A stretch of 64,000 bases of DNA from Methylomonas sp. LW13. GTDB taxonomy: Bacteria; Pseudomonadota; Gammaproteobacteria; Methylococcales; Methylomonadaceae. Under the pieces are notes generated by a model that was not told the DNA's origin, ran no database searches, and saw only the letters and a program-made list of their open reading frames with translations. How positions within the stretch are numbered: position 1 is the stretch's first letter; the number at the start of each line of letters is the position of its first letter. Positions 19,241 through 29,001 of this stretch are shown here, piece after piece. The position numbers and the translations under genes are program-made. The stretch is from positions 1,984,001 through 2,048,000 of the forward strand of contig NZ_CP033381.1 in assembly GCF_016865255.1 (NCBI RefSeq), read 5' to 3'.

Positions 19241-19946
19241 TCGCGATGCCGGGCTGCTGGTTTTGCTCGCCGAGCAACGCTTCTGCGTTCGGCTGGCCGT
19301 TGATTTTTAATGCAAATATCATGTCCGGCCAAAAACTGTCGTCGTTTAGTGCGATGCTGACTTTTACCAGTTTGGGTAACTGGCCGGTGGCTTGTCCTTG
19401 CCATTCGTCCAGCCAAGCACCATTACGGTCAACGTTGTCAGCCGATGCGCCAAAGTAACTGATTTTGAAATGCCGTAAGTTTTCCAATAGCACGACCGGT
19501 TCGGCGTCGGCCGGTATCGATTCGGTTTGCCGGTAAGGGGTTAATGCGACTTTCAGGGTCGACGGCTGCTGCGGGTCCAGGCCGACATGAAACACTTGTA
19601 AGCCCTTGCGTGCCGACGCGGCCGGCAGCGCAGAGACAAAGCTGATGCTTTGCGGCAAGCCTTCGAAAGCCAGTTTCGGCAATTCTTGCGATGCCAGTTG
19701 TTGAGCGTTTTGTGTTTGGTTTTCCTGGATGATAGGGAAGGGTTTGGTATTGCTCAAATGCCGTTTGAAGAATTGGTAAACCACGGCTTTTTTATTCACT
19801 TCGCTGATTTTGGCTTCACCGCTGTTCCAGCTTTCCGCGGCTATCCGCAAACTGGCGAAGAGCAAGACCACCATGATCCCCAGCAAGCTGATGGCTATCA
19901 GCATTTCGATCAGCGTAAATCCTTTTACCGATGAACGCTGCGACAC
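19233..19946 (-). CDS. gspJ: Type II secretion minor pseudopilin GspJ
   Basis: About 238 residues with the prepilin cleavage and methylation motif KGFTLIEMLIAISLLGIMVV near the start. I choose the GTG at 19946, because its first base is the last base of the gspI stop codon (TAGTG) and an AGG lies just upstream; the upstream ATG at 20018 would overlap gspI by 73 bp. It is a pseudopilus tip component assembled with GspI and GspK. Confidence 0.88.
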   Translation of the reverse strand: MSQRSSVKGFTLIEMLIAISLLGIMVVLLFASLRIAAESWNSGEAKISEVNKKAVVYQFFKRHLSNTKPFPIIQENQTQNAQQLASQELPKLAFEGLPQSISFVSALPAASARKGLQVFHVGLDPQQPSTLKVALTPYRQTESIPADAEPVVLLENLRHFKISYFGASADNVDRNGAWLDEWQGQATGQLPKLVKVSIALNDDSFWPDMIFALKINGQPNAEALLGEQNQQPGIANE

Positions 19947-20365
19947 TAGCCCGGACCTGGTTGTTGTAGTTTTAAGGTATGCAATTCCACGGCACGCGGT
20001 TGTTCGTCCTCTCCCCACGCCACCACTACCCGCACCGACATCAGCACCGGTGCCGGCTTTTGTTGATCGGGATCCGTATCTCTCAGACTGGCACGGGATT
20101 GCACTGGCGTCGCCGGATTGACCGTGATTTGCCAGTCGTATTTATCGCCTTCCGTGCCCTGGCTTTCGCCGGTTGTCAGCTCTGTCTCCACCCCGGTGCG
20201 GGCCATCAGCGATTCGGCGATTTGCACCGCGATAGTGTATTCCTCGGAAATAACCGCATTGTTAACACCGGTGCCGAAGATGCGCAGCAGTATCGTCAAC
20301 GCTATCGCCATGATGGAAAAGGCGACCAGAATTTCCAGCAGGGAAAAGCCTTTATGCCGCTGCAT
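19946..20365 (-). CDS. gspI: Type II secretion minor pseudopilin GspI
   Basis: With the ATG at 20365 the product is 139 residues and begins MQRHKGFSLLEILVAFSIMA, a correct prepilin leader; the longer open frame to 20467 would add 34 residues with no family match. It overlaps gspH by 14 bp and gspJ by one base. It nucleates the pseudopilus tip. Confidence 0.9.
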   Translation of the reverse strand: MQRHKGFSLLEILVAFSIMAIALTILLRIFGTGVNNAVISEEYTIAVQIAESLMARTGVETELTTGESQGTEGDKYDWQITVNPATPVQSRASLRDTDPDQQKPAPVLMSVRVVVAWGEDEQPRAVELHTLKLQQPGPG

Positions 20366-20819
20366 CGGAAATACTGACCTGGCCGGTAATCCAGTTAACG
20401 TCGATGCGGCGCAATTGATTGCCCCATTCCAGCGTGATTCTGCCTCCGGTGGACGAGCCGTCGCCAAAGAACCGAATATGGCCTTGCTCGCCCTCGCTAA
20501 ACTCTTCCTCCGCGACCACTAAGGACACGTCAATCTCTTCGGCAAACGGATAAGTTTTGTCGTGGTTACTGATGCGGTAACTGTTGTCTTGCAGGTCGAT
20601 GGCGACACTGACCGGCTTTTGCGTCATCAGCGCCTGGCCGTGCGCGTAACGCAGGGCTGAGGCCATATCCCTGGCGACGGCTTGTAGCTTGGTACTGCGG
20701 TTGCCGGAGCCGATATTGCTGCCGACCACCGCAAAAGCCAGCACGCTGATCAGCAGTACGATGATCAGCTCGATCAGCGTAAAGCCTTGCATGCGTTGGC
20801 GGGCGGGCAGGGCGGTCAT
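20352..20819 (-). CDS. gspH: Type II secretion minor pseudopilin GspH
   Basis: A 155-residue pseudopilin with the leader QGFTLIELIIVLLISVLAFA starting at residue 11. The ATG at 20819 follows the gspG stop directly (TAA then ATG); an internal ATG at 20792 would give a shorter leader. Pseudopilin GspH connects the tip to the GspG filament. Confidence 0.9.
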   Translation of the reverse strand: MTALPARQRMQGFTLIELIIVLLISVLAFAVVGSNIGSGNRSTKLQAVARDMASALRYAHGQALMTQKPVSVAIDLQDNSYRISNHDKTYPFAEEIDVSLVVAEEEFSEGEQGHIRFFGDGSSTGGRITLEWGNQLRRIDVNWITGQVSISDAAA

Positions 20820-21245
20820 TTATTCCCAGCTGTTGATATCCTGATCTTCGCCTTCGCCGCCTTCTTTTTCATCGGCACCATAGCTGAACAAATCGAACTT
20901 ACCGTGTTGGCCGGGGAAGACGTAGTGATAATCCTGATTCCAAGGATCTTGCGGGATTTTGTCCTTACGCAGGTAGGGGCCGTTCCAGCGCTTGGCATCG
21001 GCCGGTCTTTCCACTAACGCGGCCAAGCCTTGTTGGCTGGTGGGGTAGCGGCCTTCGTCCAGTTTGTACATGTCCAGCGACGCCGCCAGATCCTCGATTT
21101 GTACTCTGGCGGCCTTGGTTTTGGAGGCGCCCATATGTTTCATCACCTGTGGGCCGACAATCCCGGCCAGCATGGCGATAATGCCCAATACCACCAATAA
21201 TTCCAGTAAGGTAAAACCGCCGTGGCGGCGTAACATGTGTTTCAT
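20820..21245 (-). CDS. gspG: Type II secretion major pseudopilin GspG
   Basis: The start at 21245 has an AAGGAG ribosome binding site and gives 141 residues beginning MKHMLRRHGGFTLLELLVVL, the prepilin peptidase site of the major pseudopilin. The Ca-site and core region LDEGRYPTSQQGLAALVERP and WNGPYLRKDKIPQDPW are typical, as is the C-terminal FDLFSYGADEKEGGEGEDQD. It forms the pseudopilus that pushes substrates through the secretin. Confidence 0.96.
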   Translation of the reverse strand: MKHMLRRHGGFTLLELLVVLGIIAMLAGIVGPQVMKHMGASKTKAARVQIEDLAASLDMYKLDEGRYPTSQQGLAALVERPADAKRWNGPYLRKDKIPQDPWNQDYHYVFPGQHGKFDLFSYGADEKEGGEGEDQDINSWE

Positions 21246-21302
21246 TTGCAAAACTCCTTCTATAAAAATGGATGGTACCGGCGAATTCATTCGCCCATGC
21301 GC

Positions 21303-22520
21303 CTAAACCGCCAGATCGTTTACGCTCAAAATAGCCAGTAAGATGGAAACGATGATGCCGCCTATCATCAAGCCCAGCGAAATGATTAAGGCCGGTTCCA
21401 ACAGCGCCAGCATCCGCTGGATGGTGGTCTTTAGCTGCTTGTCGTAAATGGTGGCTACCCGCATCAGCATTTCCTCCAGCTTGCCGGTTTCCTCGCCCAT
21501 TTTAATCATTTGCACCGCCAGTTTGGGAAACAGGTTTTGCTGGGCCAAGGCGTCCGACATGGTCCGGCCTTGCTTGAGCTGGGCTTCGGCATGCTCCAAC
21601 AGATCGGCCAAGACTATATTGCCGACGGTTTCCCGGACGATGCCCAGCGATTTCAAAATCGACACGCCGTTGCCCAATAACGTGCCGAAGGTACGGCTGA
21701 AATTGGCTATTTCCATGGTCAGGATGATGTCGCCGAACAACGGAAACTTCAGTAGCCGGCCGTCCCAGGCTTTCTTGCCGGCCGGATCGGCCAACTGCAA
21801 TTTTATAGTTTGCACGCTGCCGACAATAACAATCAGCAACACCCACCAGTAACTTTGTAAAAATTCGGCCAGGCCGATCACTATCTGGGTTGGCACCGGC
21901 AAGGCTCGGCCGGCGCTATCGAACATTTCCTTAAATTGCGGGACTACAAAGGTCAGCATTACGAACAATGAGGCCAGCGACATCAGTAACAAAATGGCCG
22001 GGTAAATCAACGCGGTGCTGACCGTGTCTTTCAGTTCCTGCGAACGTTCCATGTATTCCGACAAGCGCAGCAACACGCCGCCCAGATTGCCGCCCATTTC
22101 CCCGGCGCGGATCATGTTCAGATAAAATTTGGAAAACACCCCGCTCTGGCTTTCCAACGCATCGGCGAGTGCCTTGCCGGCTTTGACCTTTTCCAGCACT
22201 TCGCCGACTAGTTTATTCAGTTTCGGATTTTCCTCGGTCAACTGCATCAGAATCGTTAACGACCGATCCAGCGGCAAACCCGATTCCAGCAAGGTCGCCA
22301 ATTCGCCGGTCAGCATACCGATTTCTTTTTGCGACAGTTTGACGGTAGCAGACTTTAGTTTGAAACCCAGAAAAGTCTTATCTTTTGCCAACTCAATGCG
22401 GATGGGAATCAAGCCCTGGTTTTGCAATTCCAGCAGCAAGGCCTGCTCGTCTGCAGCATTACGCACACCTTCTTCGGCGACACCCTGACTGTTGACGGCT
22501 TTGTAGGAGAATAAAGGCAT
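21303..22520 (-). CDS. gspF: Type II secretion inner-membrane protein GspF
   Basis: I choose the ATG at 22520, giving 405 residues beginning MPLFSYKAVNSQGVAEEG as in GspF; the TTG at 22571 adds 17 residues without family support. Two GspF domains are present (GMLTGELATLLESGLPLDRS; FSRTFGTLLGNGVSILKSLG) with three membrane helices (after LYPAILLLM-like region, around 255, and at the C-terminus). It is the platform protein that works with the GspE motor. It is the first gene after the autotransporter, so it has lost tight linkage to gspE. Confidence 0.95.
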   Translation of the reverse strand: MPLFSYKAVNSQGVAEEGVRNAADEQALLLELQNQGLIPIRIELAKDKTFLGFKLKSATVKLSQKEIGMLTGELATLLESGLPLDRSLTILMQLTEENPKLNKLVGEVLEKVKAGKALADALESQSGVFSKFYLNMIRAGEMGGNLGGVLLRLSEYMERSQELKDTVSTALIYPAILLLMSLASLFVMLTFVVPQFKEMFDSAGRALPVPTQIVIGLAEFLQSYWWVLLIVIVGSVQTIKLQLADPAGKKAWDGRLLKFPLFGDIILTMEIANFSRTFGTLLGNGVSILKSLGIVRETVGNIVLADLLEHAEAQLKQGRTMSDALAQQNLFPKLAVQMIKMGEETGKLEEMLMRVATIYDKQLKTTIQRMLALLEPALIISLGLMIGGIIVSILLAILSVNDLAV

Positions 22521-22847
22521 GTATTTGTTTAGTTTGCTTTTTAGCTGGGTTTGCGCTTTGGTACTCGGCAATGTTTTTGCAATGCCAAAACATGGATACT
22601 CGATAACCGTTGTGTGGCGTGTATATGTCTATCACATTTCATGTTACTAGCCCGGCCCTATTGATCACGGATATTCCGATCAAATTGAGTTCATCTAAGC
22701 CCAGACGGATATGCGCTTCGATAGCCAAGGGCATAAAGGTGACCGGGTATTTAAGGGCCGGGTTAATCATCACGCAGATTCGGTCTGGCGAGGCCTAATT
22801 CCGTCGGCAAAACATGCTCGCCACTATAAAGTAGTTGCGGGCGTATC
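22521..22847. other. 327-bp gap between autotransporter and gspF
   Basis: The gap must hold the autotransporter 3' end and probably the promoter for gspF-D on the reverse strand. An inverted repeat, CCCGGCCCT near 22652 and AGGGCCGGG near 22751, could form a long-range stem. A 43-codon reverse reading frame (22639-22770) lacks a ribosome binding site. I found no recognised element. Confidence 0.3.
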
Positions 22848-25800
22848 TCAAAACTCCATGCGTATCCCGACATTAAAGGCGTGGCGGGAAACGTACTCCT
22901 GGCCGAAGGTGGTGTCGTATTGCACGAACGCCGAGCCGCCAAACGGCAGTTGGGCGGATAAACCGGCGCGCAGATTGATGTAGTCCTTATCGACGCTAAA
23001 ACTGTTGGTGGTAAAGGCATTGTTAGGCGAATCAACGAAGCGGGTGGTAATCAAGGAGTTTTTGTTGAACCACTGATGCTCCCACTCGACATTCACTTGC
23101 GAAACCAGCACGCCCACCGGTGTGCTCAGCGCATGCGAGACCATCGCGCCGATACTGCTGCTCAACGACTCGTTGTCCAGCTCGCCGACTATCATGTTCA
23201 TACCTAAATCGGCACCTTGTTCCTTGCGGCCGTTGACAAAGTTGTAACCGTATTCCGTGCGGCCTCTAAGGCCGAATGTCCATTCTTTTACCGCTATGTC
23301 GTAACCGCTACTGAGGCTGGTGCGATTTTGCCAGCCATCGGTTTGGCTGGATGCCGTTTCATTAATCGCTGTGCCGTTGGCATCGTTATAAAGTGTGACA
23401 CGTTTGGAATCGTACTGGTTATAAGTCAGGTTGTTGACCAGATCAACGTACCAGTTATCGGTCAGGTTTAACGAGCCGAAGGCTGATAAGGTGTACCCGT
23501 CTATGCTTTGGCTGCCGCCCTGTTGGGAAATCAGGGCCGTGCTGCTGCCGTAGCCGGCAGACAAACCCAAGAGTAGCCGTTTGCTCAAGCGATAGTCGGC
23601 ACCGGCAGTGACCGCGGACATCGAGGACGCATAGCCGCGTTGAACGACCGTTGCGGTTCTATCAGCCCATTCGAATTGGCCGTTAATGAATAAGCCCAAA
23701 TTGCTGAAGCCGGAGATAAGATCGGTGCCGTCGTTGTTGTTATCCGTGCTTAAGGAAATACTGACCGAGGAGGGGGCATTGGATGAGGATTGACCGTCTT
23801 TTTCCGGCGTTGAAGCCTGAATGTTGATAGCGTTAGAACTGGGTGTGTTGGGTGAACTGGCTGAACTGGTGGGCGCACTGGGTGCACTACTAGGCGTGTT
23901 TATGCTGCTTGATGCATTCGGTGAGCTGATATTGTTGGCTGAGCTGGGTGCGCTGAGAACGCCCGGAGCGCTGCCGATAGCCATTGAACTGCTTACCGGT
24001 GTGTTGAACGTGGGGGACGACTTGAAACTTGAAGCGGAACCGGCGCCGACGCTTGCGGACCTCAGGGTGACGAGTCGCTGAGTGATGTTGCCGGTCTGCA
24101 ATTTGGCTATTTGGTTCGATACGGTTTGTTCCGCCGCGATTTGGCCAGGGCTGATTTGCCGCAACGCGCTGATGAATTGGTCTACTTTGCTGGCATCGGC
24201 GTTACCGTTTGCTAAAAAGGGTTTCAAGCCGTTCAATAGATTCTGCAGATTAGTTGGGGTTGAGGCACTGCAGTCTATTTGCTGTAAGGCGTTGGCCAAG
24301 GATTGCACGTCGGCGGGGACCAGATTGGGCAATCTGGGCACCATGGTCAGCAAAAACTGCTTTTCCTGCTTGGAAAATATAAACATATCGCTGGAGCCTT
24401 CCGGACAGGTAATGCTTTGGTTAAAATTTCCGGAGATGCTGCCGCTGGTGGTTTGCAACAGCACAGACTGCGAAAAAGCCTGTTGCGGCGAGAAGTTAGG
24501 CTGGCTGGCCAAGCGTTGTAAGTTAAGCTTTGCGCCTTGAATATCGATGCTGCGCGCAGTAATCGAATCGGTTACCAACTGTCCGTTTACCCCACCCAAT
24601 TCCAAATTCAAGCTGCTGGATTGGCGGAAAATCAAATCAGCCGATGCGGCGTCAATGGCCGCTATCCCTTGCCCATTGGCACCCGGACCCGGCGAGAAAC
24701 TGTTGTTTATGTCCACGATGCCGGCGTAAGAACCGCTGCCGGATACCGGCCCGTTCAAAGTCAGGTGCGAACCGGCGATGCCGACCGTGCCATTGTTGAT
24801 GACCGGACCGCTGACGCTGCCGTTGCCGCCGAAGCTGCCGGCTTGTATGTCGGTCAAAGCCTGGCTCCAAACCCCGTCTACCCGGGTAGTGCCCGCGGTT
24901 TGCCGGTAAGTGCCGTTGCCGATAAACGAGGCATTACTGGTCACGCGCACATTGCCGGAATTAATGACCGTCGATTGATTGTTGAGGATGAAATTGCCGT
25001 TCAGCAATAAGTCGCTGGCGGAGCCTCCCGAGCCGCTGATAATCAAGCTACCTGGGCCGCGCATCTCGCCCCCGGAAAGCACTGCGGATTGCACTCTTAA
25101 TTCGCCAGGGCCCGATAATATGCCGCCAGTCTGCACGTAACGACTCACCTCGGTGCTGGTGTGCTGTAAATTGACGGTGCCGTTGTTTATGGTAAAAGTG
25201 CTACCCAGATTGAGCTGCTTGGTCGCCGCGGACGAAAAATTGACGGTGCCGCCGGATACCGTCGTGGAATTGCTTACCGAATAATCGCCGGCGATAGTAG
25301 TTGTCCCTCCGCTAAACACCGCATCGGTGGCCGTTAGCGCAACGCCGGCGTTGACTAGATTGGTCCCACCGCTAAAAGTGATATTGGCTGTGCCAAGGTT
25401 GGTGCCGGCATTGAATTGTTGCGTGCCTGCGCCGAATTGCAAGGTACCGTTGCCGGTGAAATTGCCGGAGTGGGTATTGTTGCCGGTAAAATTCAATACG
25501 CCGGCATCTACCAGTGTGTTACCGGTGTAGCTGTTAGTGCCGCTCAAGGTCACCGTACCCGAAGTGGTTTTGTTCAAACCCACGCCACCACCCAAATTGG
25601 CGCTGACCGTGCCGGATTGAAGATCGAACGCACTGTTCGAGGTCAAGGTGCCGGTGCCGGTGATAGACCCCGACAGCAGTCGTACGCCTGCCACTGTGTC
25701 GTTATGGCTGCCCAGAGCAAAGGTACCGCCGTCGACGACCAGACTGGATGTATTGGCAAGCGCGTCACTGGCACTCAAGGCCAACGTGCCGGCATTGACT

Positions 25801-28800
25801 TGGGTGTTGCCGGTGTAGGTATTGGTTCCGCTTAGCGTCACGGTACCGGCGGTGGTTTTGTTTAGGCCGATATTGGTGCCACCTAGCTTGGCGCTGACCG
25901 TGCCTGATTGCACATCAAACGTGCTAGTAGACGTTAACGTACCGGTGCCGGTAATCGAACCGGACAGTAATTGCAGCCCGGCCACCGTATCGTTATTGCT
26001 GCCTAGAGCGAAAGTGCCGCCGTTGACGATCAGATTGGAGGCATTGGCGAGCACATCGCTGGCGCCCAAGGCCAACGTGCCGGCATTTACTTGGGTGTTG
26101 CCGGTATAGGTATTGCTACCGCTCAGCGTCACGGTACCTGCGGTGGTTTTACTCAAGCCCACGCTGCCGCCCAACGCCGCGCTGACCGTGCCGGCTTGCA
26201 TATCAAAGTCGCTGGTTGACGTTAACGTACCGGTGCCGGTAATCGAACCGGACAGTAATTGCAGCCCGGCCACCGTATCGTTATTGCTGCCTAGAGCGAA
26301 AGTGCCGCCGTTGACGATCAGATTGGAGGCATTGGCGAGCACATCGCTGGCGCCCAAGGCCAACGTGCCGGCATTTACTTGGGTGTTGCCGGTATAGGTA
26401 TTGCTACCGCTCAGCGTCACGGTACCTGCGGTGGTTTTACTCAAGCCCACACTGCCGCCCAACGCCGCGCTGACCGTGCCGGCTTGCATATCAAAGTCGC
26501 TGGTTGACGTTAACGTACCGGAGCCGGTAATCGAACCGGACAGTAATTGCACGCCGGCAACGGTGTCGTTGTTCGCACCCAAATCAAAAGTGCCGCCGTT
26601 GACGACCAGACTCGAGGCATTGGCAAGCACGTCGCCGGCGCCCAAGGCCAACGTGCCGGCGCTGACTTGGGTGTTGCCGGTGTAGGTATTCGCCCCGCTG
26701 AATGTCACGCTGCCGGCAGTAGTTTTGGTCAAGCCCACGCTGCCGCCCAACGCTGCGCTGACCGTGCCGGCTTGCATATCAAATGTGCTGGTAGACGTCA
26801 AAGTGCCGGTGCCGGTAATCGAACCGGACAGTAATTGCACGCCGGCAACGGTGTCGTTGTTCGCGCCCAAATCGAAAGTGCCGCCGTTGACGATCAGGCT
26901 GGAGGTGTTGGCGAGCACATCGCTGGCGCCCAAAGCCAACGTGCCGGCGTTGACTTGCGTGTTGCCGGTGTACGTGTTGGTGCCGCTTAGCGTCACGGTA
27001 CCGGCGGTGGTTTTGTTTAGGCCGATATTGGTGCCGCCTAGCTTGGTGCTGACCGTGCCGGATTGCACGTCAAACGTGCTGTTCGACGTCAGAGTGCCGG
27101 AGCCGGTAATCGAACCGGACAGTAATTGCACGCCGGCGACGGTGTCGTTGTTCGCACCCAAATCGAAAGTGCCGCCGTTGACGATCAGATTGGAGGCATT
27201 GGCGAGCACATTGCTGGCGCCCAAGGCCAACGTGCCGGCATTGACTTGGGTGTTGCCGGTGTAAGTATTGGTCCCGCTCAGGGTCACTGTACCGGCGGTG
27301 GTTTTGTTTAGGCCGATATTGGTGCCACCTAGCTTGGCGCTGACCGTGCCGGATTGCACGTCAAACGTGCTGTTCGACGTCAGAGTGCCGGAGCCGGTAA
27401 TCGAACCGGACGTTAATTGCACCCCGGCGACGGTGTCGCTGTTTGCACCCAAATCGAAAGTGCCGCCGTTGACGACCAGACTGGACGTATTGGCAAGCAC
27501 ATCGCCGGCGCCCAAGGCCAACGTGCCGGCATTGACTTGGGTGGTGCCGGTGTACGTGTTGGTGCCACTTAGCGTCACGGTACCTGCGGTGGTTTTGTTC
27601 AAGCCCACGCTGCCGCCCAAATTGGCACTGACCGTGCCGGCTTGCACATCAAACGTGCTGGTAGACGTCAAAGTGCCGGTGCCGGTAATCGAACCGGACA
27701 GTAATTGCACCCCGGCGACGGTGTCGTTGTTCGCACCCAAATCAAAAGTGCCGCCGTTAACGATCAGACTCGAGGTATTGGCGAGGACGTCACTGGCACC
27801 CAAGGCCAACGTGCCGGCATTGACTTGGGTGTTGCCGGTGTAGGTATTGGTTCCGCTTAGCGTCACGGTACCGGCGGTGGTTTTGTTTAGGCCGATATTG
27901 GTGCCACCTAGCTTGGCGCTGACCGTGCCTGATTGCACATCAAACGTGCTAGTAGACGTTAACGTACCGGTGCCGGTAATCGAACCGGACAGTAATTGCA
28001 GCCCGGCCACCGTATCGTTATTGCTGCCTAGAGCGAAAGTGCCGCCGTTGACGATCAGATTGGAGGCATTGGCGAGCACATCGCTGGCGCCCAAGGCCAA
28101 CGTGCCGGCATTTACTTGGGTGTTGCCGGTATAGGTATTGCTACCGCTCAGCGTCACGGTACCTGCGGTGGTTTTACTCAAGCCCACACTGCCGCCCAAC
28201 GCCGCGCTGACCGTGCCGGCTTGCATATCAAAGTCGCTGGTTGACGTTAACGTACCGGAGCCGGTAATCGAACCGGACAGTAATTGCACGCCGGCAACGG
28301 TGTCGTTGTTCGCGCCCAAATCGAAAGTGCCGCCGTTGACGATCAAGCTGGAGGCATTGGCGAGCACATTGCTGGCGCCCAAGGCCAACGTGCCGGCGTT
28401 GACCTGCGTGTTGCCGGTGTAAGTATTGGTCCCGCTCAGGGTCACGGTGCCGGCGGTGGTTTTGTTCAAGCCCACACTGCCGCCCAGCGCCGCGCTGACC
28501 GAGCCGGCTTGCATATCAAAGTCGTTGTTTGAGGATAATGTGCCGGCACCGCTCAAAGTCGCCCCAGTATGCGCCAAACTGAAATTTGCTACAGTGGGCG
28601 AAATATCAAGAGCCACATTTTGGCCGACATTGATAGCCGCATCATCGGCCGCTCCGGGGCTTGCGGCACATGACCAGTTAGCGGGCGTAGACCAAATATC
28701 ATCCCCACCTTGCCAGGTACAAACGGCAGCTTCGGCAGTTGAAAAAAATCCGATCAGCAACGCCGAGAAAGCGCAAGAGGCATCGGCGCCGACGCTGCGC

Positions 28801-28856
28801 GAACGTCGTTTCGCTATCGGTGGATTATTTGCAGACTCGGCTGGCGATTGGTACAT
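22848..28856 (-). CDS. Large type V autotransporter with tandem PATR repeats
   Basis: A 2002-residue protein. An extended signal peptide ends near AEAA (about residue 43). Residues 130-1093 contain ten tandem repeats of 96 or 97 residues, each with the passenger-associated transport motif TTAGTVTLSGxNTYTGxTxV and an NGGTFxLG segment, predicting a long right-handed beta-helix. A second beta-rich region follows, then a Ser/Asn/Pro/Thr-rich low-complexity linker (about 1600-1690). The last ~300 residues are a 12-strand autotransporter barrel ending in phenylalanine (VGIRMEF). It is exported by Sec and displayed on the surface, probably as an adhesin or aggregation factor; ligand unknown. It sits within the type II secretion operon on the same strand. 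Confidence 0.93.
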   Translation of the reverse strand: MYQSPAESANNPPIAKRRSRSVGADASCAFSALLIGFFSTAEAAVCTWQGGDDIWSTPANWSCAASPGAADDAAINVGQNVALDISPTVANFSLAHTGATLSGAGTLSSNNDFDMQAGSVSAALGGSVGLNKTTAGTVTLSGTNTYTGNTQVNAGTLALGASNVLANASSLIVNGGTFDLGANNDTVAGVQLLSGSITGSGTLTSTSDFDMQAGTVSAALGGSVGLSKTTAGTVTLSGSNTYTGNTQVNAGTLALGASDVLANASNLIVNGGTFALGSNNDTVAGLQLLSGSITGTGTLTSTSTFDVQSGTVSAKLGGTNIGLNKTTAGTVTLSGTNTYTGNTQVNAGTLALGASDVLANTSSLIVNGGTFDLGANNDTVAGVQLLSGSITGTGTLTSTSTFDVQAGTVSANLGGSVGLNKTTAGTVTLSGTNTYTGTTQVNAGTLALGAGDVLANTSSLVVNGGTFDLGANSDTVAGVQLTSGSITGSGTLTSNSTFDVQSGTVSAKLGGTNIGLNKTTAGTVTLSGTNTYTGNTQVNAGTLALGASNVLANASNLIVNGGTFDLGANNDTVAGVQLLSGSITGSGTLTSNSTFDVQSGTVSTKLGGTNIGLNKTTAGTVTLSGTNTYTGNTQVNAGTLALGASDVLANTSSLIVNGGTFDLGANNDTVAGVQLLSGSITGTGTLTSTSTFDMQAGTVSAALGGSVGLTKTTAGSVTFSGANTYTGNTQVSAGTLALGAGDVLANASSLVVNGGTFDLGANNDTVAGVQLLSGSITGSGTLTSTSDFDMQAGTVSAALGGSVGLSKTTAGTVTLSGSNTYTGNTQVNAGTLALGASDVLANASNLIVNGGTFALGSNNDTVAGLQLLSGSITGTGTLTSTSDFDMQAGTVSAALGGSVGLSKTTAGTVTLSGSNTYTGNTQVNAGTLALGASDVLANASNLIVNGGTFALGSNNDTVAGLQLLSGSITGTGTLTSTSTFDVQSGTVSAKLGGTNIGLNKTTAGTVTLSGTNTYTGNTQVNAGTLALSASDALANTSSLVVDGGTFALGSHNDTVAGVRLLSGSITGTGTLTSNSAFDLQSGTVSANLGGGVGLNKTTSGTVTLSGTNSYTGNTLVDAGVLNFTGNNTHSGNFTGNGTLQFGAGTQQFNAGTNLGTANITFSGGTNLVNAGVALTATDAVFSGGTTTIAGDYSVSNSTTVSGGTVNFSSAATKQLNLGSTFTINNGTVNLQHTSTEVSRYVQTGGILSGPGELRVQSAVLSGGEMRGPGSLIISGSGGSASDLLLNGNFILNNQSTVINSGNVRVTSNASFIGNGTYRQTAGTTRVDGVWSQALTDIQAGSFGGNGSVSGPVINNGTVGIAGSHLTLNGPVSGSGSYAGIVDINNSFSPGPGANGQGIAAIDAASADLIFRQSSSLNLELGGVNGQLVTDSITARSIDIQGAKLNLQRLASQPNFSPQQAFSQSVLLQTTSGSISGNFNQSITCPEGSSDMFIFSKQEKQFLLTMVPRLPNLVPADVQSLANALQQIDCSASTPTNLQNLLNGLKPFLANGNADASKVDQFISALRQISPGQIAAEQTVSNQIAKLQTGNITQRLVTLRSASVGAGSASSFKSSPTFNTPVSSSMAIGSAPGVLSAPSSANNISSPNASSSINTPSSAPSAPTSSASSPNTPSSNAINIQASTPEKDGQSSSNAPSSVSISLSTDNNNDGTDLISGFSNLGLFINGQFEWADRTATVVQRGYASSMSAVTAGADYRLSKRLLLGLSAGYGSSTALISQQGGSQSIDGYTLSAFGSLNLTDNWYVDLVNNLTYNQYDSKRVTLYNDANGTAINETASSQTDGWQNRTSLSSGYDIAVKEWTFGLRGRTEYGYNFVNGRKEQGADLGMNMIVGELDNESLSSSIGAMVSHALSTPVGVLVSQVNVEWEHQWFNKNSLITTRFVDSPNNAFTTNSFSVDKDYINLRAGLSAQLPFGGSAFVQYDTTFGQEYVSRHAFNVGIRMEF
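25578..28469 (-). repeat. Ten tandem 288/291-bp coding repeats
   Basis: The repeats encode residues 130-1093 of the autotransporter. Unit lengths from the 5' end of the gene are 288, 291, 288, 291, 291, 288, 288, 288, 291 and 288 bp, the difference being SVG against TNIG at the unit end; a partial eleventh unit follows. Units 2 and 9 encode identical proteins, and their DNA (about 27886-28186 and 25861-26160) appears identical over some 300 bp. Confidence 0.92.
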
Positions 28857-29001
28857 CTTGAATCCATGATGTTGATTAAAAAGTGGGTTTTAGTCATATT
28901 CCACTTGACGCTATTTGTTATGCGGTATGTTGGCTTTGTTATTCAAAGCCTTTCTAGGTTTGGATCAACGAAAGTTTGTTGTCGGGCGCCGATTAAACAG
29001 C
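28857..29001. other. Gap between gspE and the autotransporter
   Basis: These 145 bp follow the gspE stop and precede the autotransporter start on the reverse strand. No gene or clear hairpin terminator is visible; a promoter for the autotransporter may lie here. Confidence 0.3.

Noticed and set aside
22639-22770. Reverse-strand 43-codon open frame between the autotransporter and gspF
   Set aside because: It reads somewhat protein-like but has no ribosome binding site and no recognised match; left as intergenic.
25578-28469. CRISPR-like or satellite repeat array
   Set aside because: The repeats are contiguous, in frame and encode a known passenger repeat; there are no spacers.
25822-28869. 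Series of long forward-strand open frames of about 95-190 codons opposite the autotransporter
   Set aside because: They repeat with the 288/291-bp period of the reverse-strand gene and are the antisense shadow of its repeats; no ribosome binding sites.
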